Positions 43,951 through 52,245 of a stretch of 64,000 nucleotides of DNA are shown one piece after another. Under the pieces are notes generated by a model. It had not been told where the DNA came from. It ran no database searches and saw only the letters and a program-made list of their open reading frames with translations. Source of the DNA: Gabonibacter massiliensis (GTDB lineage Bacteria; Bacteroidota; Bacteroidia; Bacteroidales; Marinifilaceae); the NCBI GenBank assembly GCA_001487125.1, contig LN913013.1, forward strand, positions 1,054,001 through 1,118,000. Reading direction: 5' to 3'. The position numbers were made by a program, and so were the translations under genes. Position 1 is the first letter of the stretch; each line of letters starts with the position of its first letter.

Positions 43951-46935
43951 ATGCAGAATAAAGGAGCGATCACATTACTCGCTGTTGCCTTGGCATTGGT
44001 GAGTCTTTATCAGTTGTTTTTTACTTATAAAACAAACCAGGTAGAGAAGGCGGCAAGAGTATTTGCACAGGGAGACCCGGGCAAAGAAAAAGCCTATTTG
44101 GATTCCATTGCGAATCAACCTGTTTACAATTTTTTGGGAATAGCCAAATTCACTTACAAAGAGTGTAAAGAGCTGGAATTAAATTTAGGTTTGGACTTAA
44201 AAGGCGGTATGAACGTGACCATGGAAGTCGATGTGGCTGACGTGGTAAGAAGTTTAGCCAACCATAGTGCGGATCCCGCGTTTAATCAGGCTATCAACGA
44301 AGCTATTAAGATGAGGGTTTCCAGCCCGAAAGATTTCGTAACTCTTTTCGGTGAGGCTTTCGAAAAAATTGCCCCGGGAGCACAACTGGCATCTCCGGCT
44401 ATATTCGGTACGCACGAAATGAAAGAAAAAATCAAAATCGGAGCCACGAATAAAGAGGTGCTGGACATCATCAGAAAAGAAGCGGACGGAGCGATAGATA
44501 ACACATTCAACATCTTACGTACCCGTATCGACCGTTTCGGCGTAGCTCAACCGAATATTCGGAAAGCCGATATATCCGGAAGAATCGTTATCGAGTTACC
44601 GGGTATTAAAGATCCGCAACGGGTAAGGGAGTTATTGCAGGGAACCGCTGCCCTTGAATTTTATGAAACCTATGACAATCCTGAATATTATCAATATTTA
44701 GTAGCAGCCAACGACAAATTGCGGGAAGTATTAGAAGCTCAAGGAGCATTGACCGAAAGCGCAACAGCTACCCCGGAAAAAACAGAGGCGGATCAAGCAA
44801 AAAGCGAAGACAAGGAATCAGCCATTTTAAGTGCCTTGAAAGAGGGACAAGACTCTTTGGCCAACACGTCAGAAAGCGAATTCTTTAAAAACAATCCTTT
44901 GTTCGCCGTTCTTCAACCCAACATCACCCAACAAGGTCCCGGCAACGGATCTACGGTAGGTTATGCCTTAGTAAAAGATACCTCCAAAGTGAACAAATAC
45001 CTGGCAATGCCGCAGGTAAGAGCCATGTTACCTCGTAATTCCCGACTTTTGTGGGAAATGAAAAGTGTAAACGGAGCGGTCGCCTTGCACGCTATAAAAA
45101 TCACCACCCGTAACGGAAAAGCCCCGTTGGAAGGTGATGCTATCGTTGATGCCCGCAAAGATTTCGACCAATCGGGAGCTCCCGTTGTCTCCATGAATAT
45201 GAACGGAGAAGGAACCAAAACCTGGGCCAGACTGACAAAAGAAAACATCGGACATTGTATCGCTATTGTTTTGGACGGTTTAGTGGCTTCCTCTCCTAAT
45301 GTAAACGACGAAATCAAAGGCGGTAGTTCTCAAATTTCAGGCCGTTTCGACGTAAAAGAAGCGGAGGACTTGGCCAACATCTTAAAATCCGGTAAATTAC
45401 CCGCTCCAGCCCGTATCATAGCCGACGAAGTAGTCGGACCGTCTTTGGGACAGGAAGCCATCCAATCCGGTATGTGGTCATTCATCATCGCCTTCACACT
45501 GGTATTGGCTTACATGTTATTCTTCTACAGCAAGAACGCGGGTTGGGCTGCAGATATCGCTCTTTTCGCCAACCTATTCTTCTTGTTCGGTATCTTGGCT
45601 TCTATCGGGGCCGTATTAACGTTACCGGGTATTGCCGGTATCGTATTGACGATGGGTATGGCGGTAGATGCCAACGTATTGATATATGAACGCATACAGG
45701 AAGAGCTACGTTCGGGCAAGGGATTGAAGTTAGCCATCAAAGAGGGTTACAACAACGCCTACTCTGCCATTATTGACGGTAACCTGACCACTTTGTTGAC
45801 CGGTTTTATCCTTTATTATTTCGGAGAAGGTCCTATTAAAGGTTTCGCCACGACATTGATCATCGGTATTCTCTCTTCTTTGTTCACAGCTATCTTTATC
45901 ACCCGTCTGATACTCGAAAGGGCCGCATCAAAGAGCGATAACGTAACCTTCACCACAAGCGCTACGGCCAATTGGTTGAGAGACACGAAATTCCCTTTCC
46001 TGAGCAAACGGAAGATCAGCTATACATTATCCGGAATCGTTATCTTAATCTGCTTCATATCTCTGTTCACGAGGGGATTGGACAAGGGTATCGACTTCGT
46101 GGGAGGTAGAACTTATACCGTCAGCTTCAATGAAAGCGTACGGGTCGATGATGTCGCTTCCAGCTTAGAGAAAGTATACGGAAGTGCTCCGGAGGTAAAA
46201 ACATTCGGTACGGCCAATCAGGTAAAGATTACGACCAAATACAAAATCGACGAGAACGGTGCGGATGTAGATGCGGAAGTAGATTCACTTCTATACGTGG
46301 GGTTACAGGAATACATACCCGCCGGAACAGACTACCCGACTTTCCGCGATGTCAATTTACAGATGTCACAGAAGATCGGACCGGCCGTTGCCGAAGACAT
46401 GACAAGAGCCGCTATCTGGTCCGTTCTATTCGCACTGATCGGAATATTCCTTTACATTATGATCCGGTTCTCTAAATGGCAATACGGTGCAGGAGCTGTC
46501 GTCGGCTTGGCACACAATACCATTATCGTTATCGGTATGTTCTCCCTGTTTGCCGGTATTCTTCCCTTCTCATTGGAGGTAGACCAGGCATTTATCGCGG
46601 CAATTCTAACGGTAGTAGGTTATTCCATCAACGACACGGTAGTCGTGTTCGACCGTATCCGCGAATACCGGAAACTATACCCGAAACGGGACGACGAAAT
46701 CGTGGTTAACGATGCATTGAATTCGACTTTACGTCGTACATTCAGTACCTCATTATCTACCATCGTCGTATTGTTAGCGATTTTCATCTTCGGCGGTGCA
46801 TCTATTAAAGGATTCATATTCGCCCTGTTAATCGGTATCATTGTCGGAACTTACTCTTCTTTGTTTATCGCCACTCCCATCTCTTTCGATTTGAGCCGGA
46901 AGTTCGATAAAAAAGAGATAAAAGGAAAAGAATAA
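43951..46935 (+). CDS. secDF: fused protein translocase subunit SecDF
   Basis: 994 residues. SecD and SecF use the proton-motive force to complete Sec-dependent export. The SecD half has ELNLGLDLKGGMNVTMEVD, the periplasmic P1 domain (RIDRFGVAQPNIRKADISGRIVIELPGI), and VVGPSLGQEAIQSG before helix 2. The SecF half begins around residue 690 (GLDKGIDFVGGRTYTV) and ends with SINDTVVVFDRIREYRK and FIFGGASIKGFIFALLIG. The single-chain form is usual in Bacteroidota. A low-complexity insert (residues about 270-300, Glu/Lys/Thr/Ala-rich, from TATPEKTEADQAKSEDKES) lies in the first periplasmic domain. Monocistronic, with a strong terminator. Confidence 0.96.
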   Translation: MQNKGAITLLAVALALVSLYQLFFTYKTNQVEKAARVFAQGDPGKEKAYLDSIANQPVYNFLGIAKFTYKECKELELNLGLDLKGGMNVTMEVDVADVVRSLANHSADPAFNQAINEAIKMRVSSPKDFVTLFGEAFEKIAPGAQLASPAIFGTHEMKEKIKIGATNKEVLDIIRKEADGAIDNTFNILRTRIDRFGVAQPNIRKADISGRIVIELPGIKDPQRVRELLQGTAALEFYETYDNPEYYQYLVAANDKLREVLEAQGALTESATATPEKTEADQAKSEDKESAILSALKEGQDSLANTSESEFFKNNPLFAVLQPNITQQGPGNGSTVGYALVKDTSKVNKYLAMPQVRAMLPRNSRLLWEMKSVNGAVALHAIKITTRNGKAPLEGDAIVDARKDFDQSGAPVVSMNMNGEGTKTWARLTKENIGHCIAIVLDGLVASSPNVNDEIKGGSSQISGRFDVKEAEDLANILKSGKLPAPARIIADEVVGPSLGQEAIQSGMWSFIIAFTLVLAYMLFFYSKNAGWAADIALFANLFFLFGILASIGAVLTLPGIAGIVLTMGMAVDANVLIYERIQEELRSGKGLKLAIKEGYNNAYSAIIDGNLTTLLTGFILYYFGEGPIKGFATTLIIGILSSLFTAIFITRLILERAASKSDNVTFTTSATANWLRDTKFPFLSKRKISYTLSGIVILICFISLFTRGLDKGIDFVGGRTYTVSFNESVRVDDVASSLEKVYGSAPEVKTFGTANQVKITTKYKIDENGADVDAEVDSLLYVGLQEYIPAGTDYPTFRDVNLQMSQKIGPAVAEDMTRAAIWSVLFALIGIFLYIMIRFSKWQYGAGAVVGLAHNTIIVIGMFSLFAGILPFSLEVDQAFIAAILTVVGYSINDTVVVFDRIREYRKLYPKRDDEIVVNDALNSTLRRTFSTSLSTIVVLLAIFIFGGASIKGFIFALLIGIIVGTYSSLFIATPISFDLSRKFDKKEIKGKE

Positions 46936-46955
46936 GTACTTATAAACGAAATACA

Positions 46956-46993
46956 AAAGGTACTGTCCCATGAAAAAGGACAGTACCTTTCCT
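46956..46993 (+). terminator. intrinsic terminator of secDF
   Basis: Perfect 13-bp stem AAAGGTACTGTCC / GGACAGTACCTTT with a 9-nt loop, about 20 bp after the stop codon. Confidence 0.88.
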
Positions 46994-47097
46994 TTTTAAA
47001 AACATCCGGTAATTTTACCCTTAATTTCTCTTGATAGGGGGAAAAACTTACAATCTGAAACCAAATCAAGGGAAATCATATTAAAATTACAAGATAA

Positions 47098-47129
47098 TTG
47101 GTTTTATTACAAAAAGAATTATACTTTTG
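47098..47129 (+). promoter_or_regulatory. promoter of the hydrogenase / sensor operon
   Basis: TTG (47098-47100), a 21-bp spacer and TACTTTTG (47122-47129), about 43 bp upstream of the first gene. There is no second obvious promoter before 52.0 kb, so all five genes may share it. Confidence 0.6.
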
Positions 47130-47171
47130 TAGCGTGGATGGCATCTATTCGATAATCAAAGTTTTACAATT

Positions 47172-47420
47172 ATGGCAAAGCGTCAAATCAGAATTTGTTT
47201 AGGTAGTTCTTGCTTTTCCAGAGGAAACAACACGAATCTGGGAATCATAAAAAAATACCTGAGCGAGAATCATTTGGAGGCAGAAATCGATTTCTGCGGT
47301 CATCTCTGTGAAGAACTATGCAGTAAAGGACCGATTATCAGGATAGACGATAAAGTGTATGAAGAGGTTAATCTCTCCCGTTTATATAAAATCTTACAAG
47401 AGGAGTTCCCATGCAACTAA
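47172..47420 (+). CDS. small thioredoxin-like [2Fe-2S] ferredoxin, module 1
   Basis: 82 residues. Cys9 and Cys14 (RICLGSSCF) with Cys42, Cys46 and Cys50 (DFCGHLCEELCSKGP) resemble the C-x4-C ... C-x3-C pattern of thioredoxin-fold [2Fe-2S] proteins such as the NuoE C-terminus and the HydC/HndA-type subunits. It probably passes electrons to or from the H-cluster protein encoded next, with which it overlaps by 10 bp. A related but diverged small protein (50360-50614) stands in the same position before the catalytic hydrogenase gene. Cys50 is extra relative to the four cluster ligands. Confidence 0.85.
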   Translation: MAKRQIRICLGSSCFSRGNNTNLGIIKKYLSENHLEAEIDFCGHLCEELCSKGPIIRIDDKVYEEVNLSRLYKILQEEFPCN

Positions 47421-49129
47421 GACCTATTTACACCGTACCGGACAACTGTCAGGATTGTTATAAATGTATCCGGGAATGTCCCGTAAAGGCAATCCGCATC
47501 GAAGACAATAAAGCTTCTATCATCGAAGACCGTTGTATTTATTGCGGGCACTGTACACAAGTATGCCCGACCGGAGCGAAAAAAGTACGGGACGGACTTA
47601 CCCGGGCAAAGCTGACATTGGAGAAGTATCCCAAGGTCATTCTGTCCCTGGCCCCGTCATACGTGAGTGAATTTGAAGGCATCGCCTCCAATGTCCTTAT
47701 TGCCGCCATCAAGCGTTTGGGGTTTACGGCCGTTTCAGAAACCGCTTTGGGAGCTGAAATTGTTTCCGACCGGACGGAAAAATTCTTGGAACAGGCCGAA
47801 AACGGTGTTTATATCTCTTCTGCCTGTCCCGTGGTCGTCGAGTACATTCGCAAATACTCTTCCGAGCATGTGCGGAATATCACCCCCATCGTTTCCCCGA
47901 TGCTGGCCCACGCTAAAATTTTAAAAAAGCTATACGGAGAAGATATAAAAATCGTCTTCGCGGGACCCTGTATCTGTAAAAAATTAGAAGCCGACTACTT
48001 CAACAACTTAGTGGATGTTGTAATCACATTCAAAGATTTGAAAGAATGGTTGGAGAAAGCGGAAATCAACTTAAAAGATAAGGTTTTAGAGCAATCCGAA
48101 GAAAAATTCGTTCCTTACCGTTCCGGTCTCGGAGCCTATTATCCGATTGAAGGAGGTATGTTACAAGGAATGCATAAACCGAAAAAGCCCGTCCACAACA
48201 TGGCCTTTTCCGATTTATCCACGATAAAAGACGTCCTCAAACATTTGGATTCTCAGCGTAAGGAAGACTCTATCTTTTTGGAATTGTTGGCTTGTAAAGG
48301 CGGCTGTATCAACGGACCGGCCAAATTGAGCCACGTGTCTCCCGCTTTAAAACGGTATGAAATCATACATAAAGCCGACTTAGGTAATCCGAAAGAAGAC
48401 TTCAAAGACATCGACTTACAAATTCTGTTCTGTAAAGACCCTCATATTGTAGAGCACCGATACACGGAAGAAGAGATTAAACAGGCTATGGCCGTCGTGG
48501 GGAAGAACGGGCCGGAAGACGAGCTGAATTGCAGCGGTTGCGGTTACGATTCATGCCGGGATTTTGCCATCGCCATGTTGGAAGGACGGGCCGAAGAGAA
48601 CATGTGTGTCTCCTACATGCGAAAAATCGCCCATGATAAGGCGACAGTGCTTTTACAAAAAATCCCTGCCGGAGTTCTGCTCGTCAACGCGGAGCTGAAA
48701 GTGATGGACATGAATCAAAGGTGTGCCGCACTGATGGGGGAAGATATCGCTTCCATTTATGAAGTGGACCCCGGTTTATACGGAGTGGATTTAAAAAATA
48801 TATGTTCTTTCGAGGACCTGTTCAGAGCTGTTCTCACCACGGGCAAAGAGATCACGGAACGTCAGATCCGGGAGGACGACAAAACCTGGATCTTGTCCAT
48901 TTACAACATACAGCCTCATCGGTTGGTATTCGGTCTATTGCAAGACTTGAGAGAGCCTGGCGTACAAAAGGAGTGGATGCTCGAAAAGACGCAGGAAGTG
49001 ATAAAAAAACACATGGAGACCGTGCAGCAAGTGGCCTGCCTGTTAGGAGAAAATGCAGCATTCACGGATGCCACCTTGAGGACAGTCATGGAAGCCTATA
49101 AAAAGCAAGATGATCTGACAACCCTTTAA
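47411..49129 (+). CDS. sensory [FeFe]-hydrogenase-like protein with PAS domain (HydS/HsfB type)
   Basis: 572 residues. Order: 2[4Fe-4S] domain (C13/C16/C19/C23 and C42/C45/C48/C52); H-cluster domain (residues about 75-345) with L1 SSACP (C139), L2 GPCICKK (C187) and L3 ACKGGCINGP (C295, C299); a [4Fe-4S] motif CSGCGYDSCRDF with C399; and a PAS domain (residues about 410-515). All four H-cluster Cys ligands are present. In L1 the catalytic TSCCP is SSACP, so the proton-relay Cys is Ala, as in group C/D sensory proteins. The PAS domain and adjacent SpoIIE phosphatase gene fit a sensor of H2 or redox state. The H-cluster maturases HydEFG are not in this window. Confidence 0.9.
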   Translation: MQLRPIYTVPDNCQDCYKCIRECPVKAIRIEDNKASIIEDRCIYCGHCTQVCPTGAKKVRDGLTRAKLTLEKYPKVILSLAPSYVSEFEGIASNVLIAAIKRLGFTAVSETALGAEIVSDRTEKFLEQAENGVYISSACPVVVEYIRKYSSEHVRNITPIVSPMLAHAKILKKLYGEDIKIVFAGPCICKKLEADYFNNLVDVVITFKDLKEWLEKAEINLKDKVLEQSEEKFVPYRSGLGAYYPIEGGMLQGMHKPKKPVHNMAFSDLSTIKDVLKHLDSQRKEDSIFLELLACKGGCINGPAKLSHVSPALKRYEIIHKADLGNPKEDFKDIDLQILFCKDPHIVEHRYTEEEIKQAMAVVGKNGPEDELNCSGCGYDSCRDFAIAMLEGRAEENMCVSYMRKIAHDKATVLLQKIPAGVLLVNAELKVMDMNQRCAALMGEDIASIYEVDPGLYGVDLKNICSFEDLFRAVLTTGKEITERQIREDDKTWILSIYNIQPHRLVFGLLQDLREPGVQKEWMLEKTQEVIKKHMETVQQVACLLGENAAFTDATLRTVMEAYKKQDDLTTL

Positions 49130-49142
49130 AAAACAATATCCC

Positions 49143-50327
49143 TTGAGAAACAACGGTAATTTCATAGAGGTCGAGTTCTTTCAAAAGAATAAAGCAGGCA
49201 ACGTCGTCTGCGGAGATTGTTTTATGTCTCAAAAATTGAAAGGGGAAGGAAGGGTTATCAGCGTATTATCGGACGGATTGGGTAGCGGCATTAAGGCATG
49301 TGTTCTTTCGACCATGACAGCCACTATGGCCATGCGTTTTACGGCTATGAACGAAAGTATCCTCAAAACATCTACCTCTATCATGAATACCCTCCCCCGG
49401 GATATGGTCCGAAAGATCAGTTACTCCACCTTTTGTATCTGCGACATCGATTGCTTTGGGTATGTCAAAATCATCGAATACGAATCTCCCTCCTTCTATC
49501 TATACCGGAAAGGAGTATTTGTAGAAGTCCCCAAACAAAAGATCCCCGTTGAACGAGAAGATCTGGACAATACCTATCTTTGGATTTCGGAATTCAATTT
49601 AGAGAAAGAAGACCGGATTATATTCTTCAGCGACGGAGTCAGCCAGTCGGGAATGGGAACCAACAGGATGCCTTTCGGATGGGAAGACGGGGCAAAAGAG
49701 TATATTGCCAAATTGGTAGAACAAAAAAACGATATTTCAGCCAAAGAATTGGCTCACAAGATTGTCATTCAAGCCGAAAAAAACGACGGTTACAAATTAA
49801 AAGATGACACGAGTTGCTGTGTCATCTACATGAGAAAGCCCCGCAATCTCCTAATTTGTACAGGTCCTCCCTACGACGAAAAGAATGATAAGTACCTGGC
49901 CAGCAGAGTACGTGAATTTCAAGGGAAGAAGATCCTTTGCGGGGGGACGACAGCCACCATTGTTTCCAGGGAACTCGGGGCAAAGATGGAAATCGACATG
50001 AACATCGTGGACAAGAACCTTCCTCCCATTTCCAGGATGGAAGGAGTGGATTTGGTAACCGAAGGAATCTTGACGCTGAGCAAGGTGGAACGCATACTCA
50101 CCGCGAATGAAAATGAACATCCCAAAGAGTACGGCCCGGCTGAAATGTTAGTAAAATATTTATTGGATAGTGATAAAATCACACTTTTAGTAGGAACAAG
50201 AATCAACACGGCACACCAAGACCCCAATCTGCCGGTTGAATTGGAAATCAGAAGAAATGTAGTAAAAAAAATAAAATATTTATTAGAAACAAAATATTTA
50301 AAAGACGTGGAGATTATGTATATTTAG
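49143..50327 (+). CDS. SpoIIE-type PP2C serine phosphatase with extra C-terminal domain
   Basis: 394 residues starting at TTG 49143, 13 bp after the sensor gene. The PP2C-SpoIIE domain (residues about 1-230) has its metal-binding motifs: SVLSDGLGSGIKA, IIFFSDGVSQSG and DDTSCCVIYM. The last ~160 residues (from LLICTGPPYDEKNDKYLASR to the end) form a second domain that I do not recognise; it has alternating strands and helices and a GTRINTAHQD motif. SpoIIE phosphatases normally dephosphorylate anti-sigma-factor antagonists. Here the partner is not adjacent, and the most likely input is the PAS-bearing H-cluster protein. A distant homologue in Clostridia is known next to HsfB. Confidence 0.88.
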   Translation: MRNNGNFIEVEFFQKNKAGNVVCGDCFMSQKLKGEGRVISVLSDGLGSGIKACVLSTMTATMAMRFTAMNESILKTSTSIMNTLPRDMVRKISYSTFCICDIDCFGYVKIIEYESPSFYLYRKGVFVEVPKQKIPVEREDLDNTYLWISEFNLEKEDRIIFFSDGVSQSGMGTNRMPFGWEDGAKEYIAKLVEQKNDISAKELAHKIVIQAEKNDGYKLKDDTSCCVIYMRKPRNLLICTGPPYDEKNDKYLASRVREFQGKKILCGGTTATIVSRELGAKMEIDMNIVDKNLPPISRMEGVDLVTEGILTLSKVERILTANENEHPKEYGPAEMLVKYLLDSDKITLLVGTRINTAHQDPNLPVELEIRRNVVKKIKYLLETKYLKDVEIMYI

Positions 50328-50359
50328 CGTGTAAAATCTCTAAATAATCTACAAGGGCT

Positions 50360-50614
50360 ATGAAAAAAATCGATTTGAAAATATGCATGGGTACCATGTG
50401 TTACGTAATGGGAGGAGCCGAGTTAAAAGATGCTATCGATTCTCTTCCCCAACACATCAAAGAACATTTAAACATTAGCTATTCTCCATGTCTCGGTTGT
50501 TGCACGGAAAAGCAGGAACCGCCGTTTATCGAATTAAACGGGCAAATAATAGCAGGTGTTAGTAAAGTTAATTTGATACAAATAGTTAAAGAAGAAGTAA
50601 GAGATGTTGTATGA
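50360..50614 (+). CDS. small thioredoxin-like [2Fe-2S] ferredoxin, module 2
   Basis: 84 residues. Cys9 and Cys14 (ICMGTMCYVMGG) and the later SPCLGCCTEKQEPP (C44, C47, C48) give the Cys pattern of a NuoE-like [2Fe-2S] protein. It overlaps the [FeFe]-hydrogenase gene by 11 bp. It resembles the first gene of the operon in size, position and Cys layout, so both H-cluster proteins have their own small electron carrier. The CC pair replaces the CxxxC spacing of module 1, suggesting a different partner specificity. Confidence 0.85.
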   Translation: MKKIDLKICMGTMCYVMGGAELKDAIDSLPQHIKEHLNISYSPCLGCCTEKQEPPFIELNGQIIAGVSKVNLIQIVKEEVRDVV

Positions 50615-52022
50615 TAATTTTGCAATGCTCACGAAACGTGAGCTGCTGATTAGAATCGTAAAGCTATTAAAAGAAAAAAATTTAGTTGACGGGGTTAAAT
50701 ATATCCCGGTGGAAATGAGACCCAGGAACAAAAAGCCGATCAAATGTTGCGTGCATAAAGACCGGTACATTTTGAAACACAAAGTGATCTCCATTCTCGG
50801 TTTCGAAATCACAGACGAAGAGATCGACCTCATTCCATTGAGTGATTTTGCCCAAAAAGCGTTAGACAATAAAAACACGAAAGAGAACATACTCTCGGTA
50901 GTACACGAGGCATGCAGTGCTTGTATGCAATCGCAATATTTCGTGACCAACATGTGTCGCGGTTGTGAGGGACGTCCCTGTCTGATGAACTGTCCGAAAG
51001 CCGCCATCTCTTTCAAGGGAGGTAAGGCAACCATTACCCAGGAGGATTGCGTGAGTTGCGGACTTTGTTCCAAAGTCTGTCCTTACCACGCTATTGTCTA
51101 CACTCCGGTTCCCTGCGAGGACGTATGCCCGGTGAAAGCCATCACCAAAGGCCCGGACGGAGTGGAACACATCGATAAGGATAAATGTATTTATTGCGGA
51201 AAATGTATGCAGACTTGTCCTTACGGGGCAATCATGGAACGTTCCAAGGTTATCGATGTATACAAGAGCATTTCCAACCCGGAGAAAAAGATCATTGCCA
51301 TTCCCGCCCCGGCCATATACGGTCAATTCAACGCAAGTCCGGGACAAATACTGAATGCCATCAAACAAATCGGTTTTGACGAGGTCGTCGAAGTTGCGTT
51401 AGGAGCAGAAGATACTTCAAATAACGAATCGGCAGAATTTTTGGAACGGATGCATGAGGGTAAACCCTTTATGACAACCTCTTGTTGTCCGGCTTACGTG
51501 GGATGGGTAAACAAACATGCGCCGATGTTGAAACCCTTCGTTTCCGATACCCGCAGTCCTATGGTTTACGCGGCACGCCGGGTAAAGGCTCAATATCCGG
51601 ATGCTGAAGTGGTATTTATCGGACCGTGTTTGGCCAAACGTTACGAGGCCGAATCCGTACCCGAAGTCGACTACGTGATGAGCTTCGAAGAGCTGGGAGC
51701 TTTTATGGTAGCCTACGATATCAACGTGGAAAACTGTGAAGAATTGCCGCTTAACCCGGAAGTGACTAAATTCAGCCGGGGATACGCTCAAGCCGGAGGT
51801 GTTCGGGATGCCATCGTAAATGCCGTGGGGAACGGTTACACCACCCTATCTATAGAAGGGCTGGACAAAAAGAACCAGAACAGCTTAAAGATGATGGCGA
51901 AAAAGCCGGAAGCCCAATTCGTCGAGGTAATGGCTTGTGATGGAGGTTGTGTTAACGGACCTTGTTCTTTAGCTCCGCTAACTCTTGCCAAACGTCAGAT
52001 CAAAAAAGCATTAGAAAAATAA
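50604..52022 (+). CDS. [FeFe]-hydrogenase, monomeric, group B-like
   Basis: 472 residues. After an N-terminal region (1-100) without Cys ligands come Cys-rich [4Fe-4S] motifs: C118/C121/C126/C130, C149/C152/C155/C159 and C195/C198/C201/C205, with additional Cys at 104, 107, 171 and 175. The H-cluster domain has L1 TTSCCPAYV (C294 proton relay, C295 ligand), L2 IGPCLAKR (C342) and L3 MACDGGCVNGPC (C445, C449). The intact CC pair supports catalysis, i.e. proton reduction with reduced ferredoxin or the reverse. The motifs are group B-like, not group A (L2 is GPCLAKR where group A has MPCxxK). The operon gives it a dedicated small ferredoxin and a sensory relative. Confidence 0.92.
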   Translation: MLYDNFAMLTKRELLIRIVKLLKEKNLVDGVKYIPVEMRPRNKKPIKCCVHKDRYILKHKVISILGFEITDEEIDLIPLSDFAQKALDNKNTKENILSVVHEACSACMQSQYFVTNMCRGCEGRPCLMNCPKAAISFKGGKATITQEDCVSCGLCSKVCPYHAIVYTPVPCEDVCPVKAITKGPDGVEHIDKDKCIYCGKCMQTCPYGAIMERSKVIDVYKSISNPEKKIIAIPAPAIYGQFNASPGQILNAIKQIGFDEVVEVALGAEDTSNNESAEFLERMHEGKPFMTTSCCPAYVGWVNKHAPMLKPFVSDTRSPMVYAARRVKAQYPDAEVVFIGPCLAKRYEAESVPEVDYVMSFEELGAFMVAYDINVENCEELPLNPEVTKFSRGYAQAGGVRDAIVNAVGNGYTTLSIEGLDKKNQNSLKMMAKKPEAQFVEVMACDGGCVNGPCSLAPLTLAKRQIKKALEK

Positions 52023-52039
52023 ATCCGAATAAAATAATG

Positions 52040-52069
52040 AAAAGAGCCGTCATTTGATGGCTCTTTTTT
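52040..52069 (+). terminator. intrinsic terminator of the hydrogen operon
   Basis: AAAGAGCCGTCA / TGATGGCTCTTT with one G-T pair, a 2-nt loop and a run of Ts, about 18 bp after the hydrogenase stop. Confidence 0.9.
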
Positions 52070-52104
52070 AGTATATCAATAGGCCGAAGCCTATTCAAAT
52101 TGCA

Positions 52105-52245
52105 AATCAGAAGGATTCCATGATTATCGCTTAAACGGTTGAATGATTCAATTTCAATCACCCCATCATTTAATCACAGAATCACCCAATCACTTAATCC
52201 TCTAAATCTACAATTTACAATCGTCAATCTACAATTAAATCATTT
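52105..52245. repeat. GATT/AATC octamer intergenic element, copy 7
   Basis: GATT words (aaggattcc, atgattatc, gaatgattc), a centre GATTCAATTTCAATC (52145-52159), then octamers (aatcaccc, aatcacag, aatcaccc, aatcactt, aatcctct) and heptamers (aatctac, aatttac, aatcgtc, aatctac) up to the antiporter stop. It lies between convergent genes. The antiporter stop codon TGA lies in an AATGATTTAATTG word. Confidence 0.9.
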
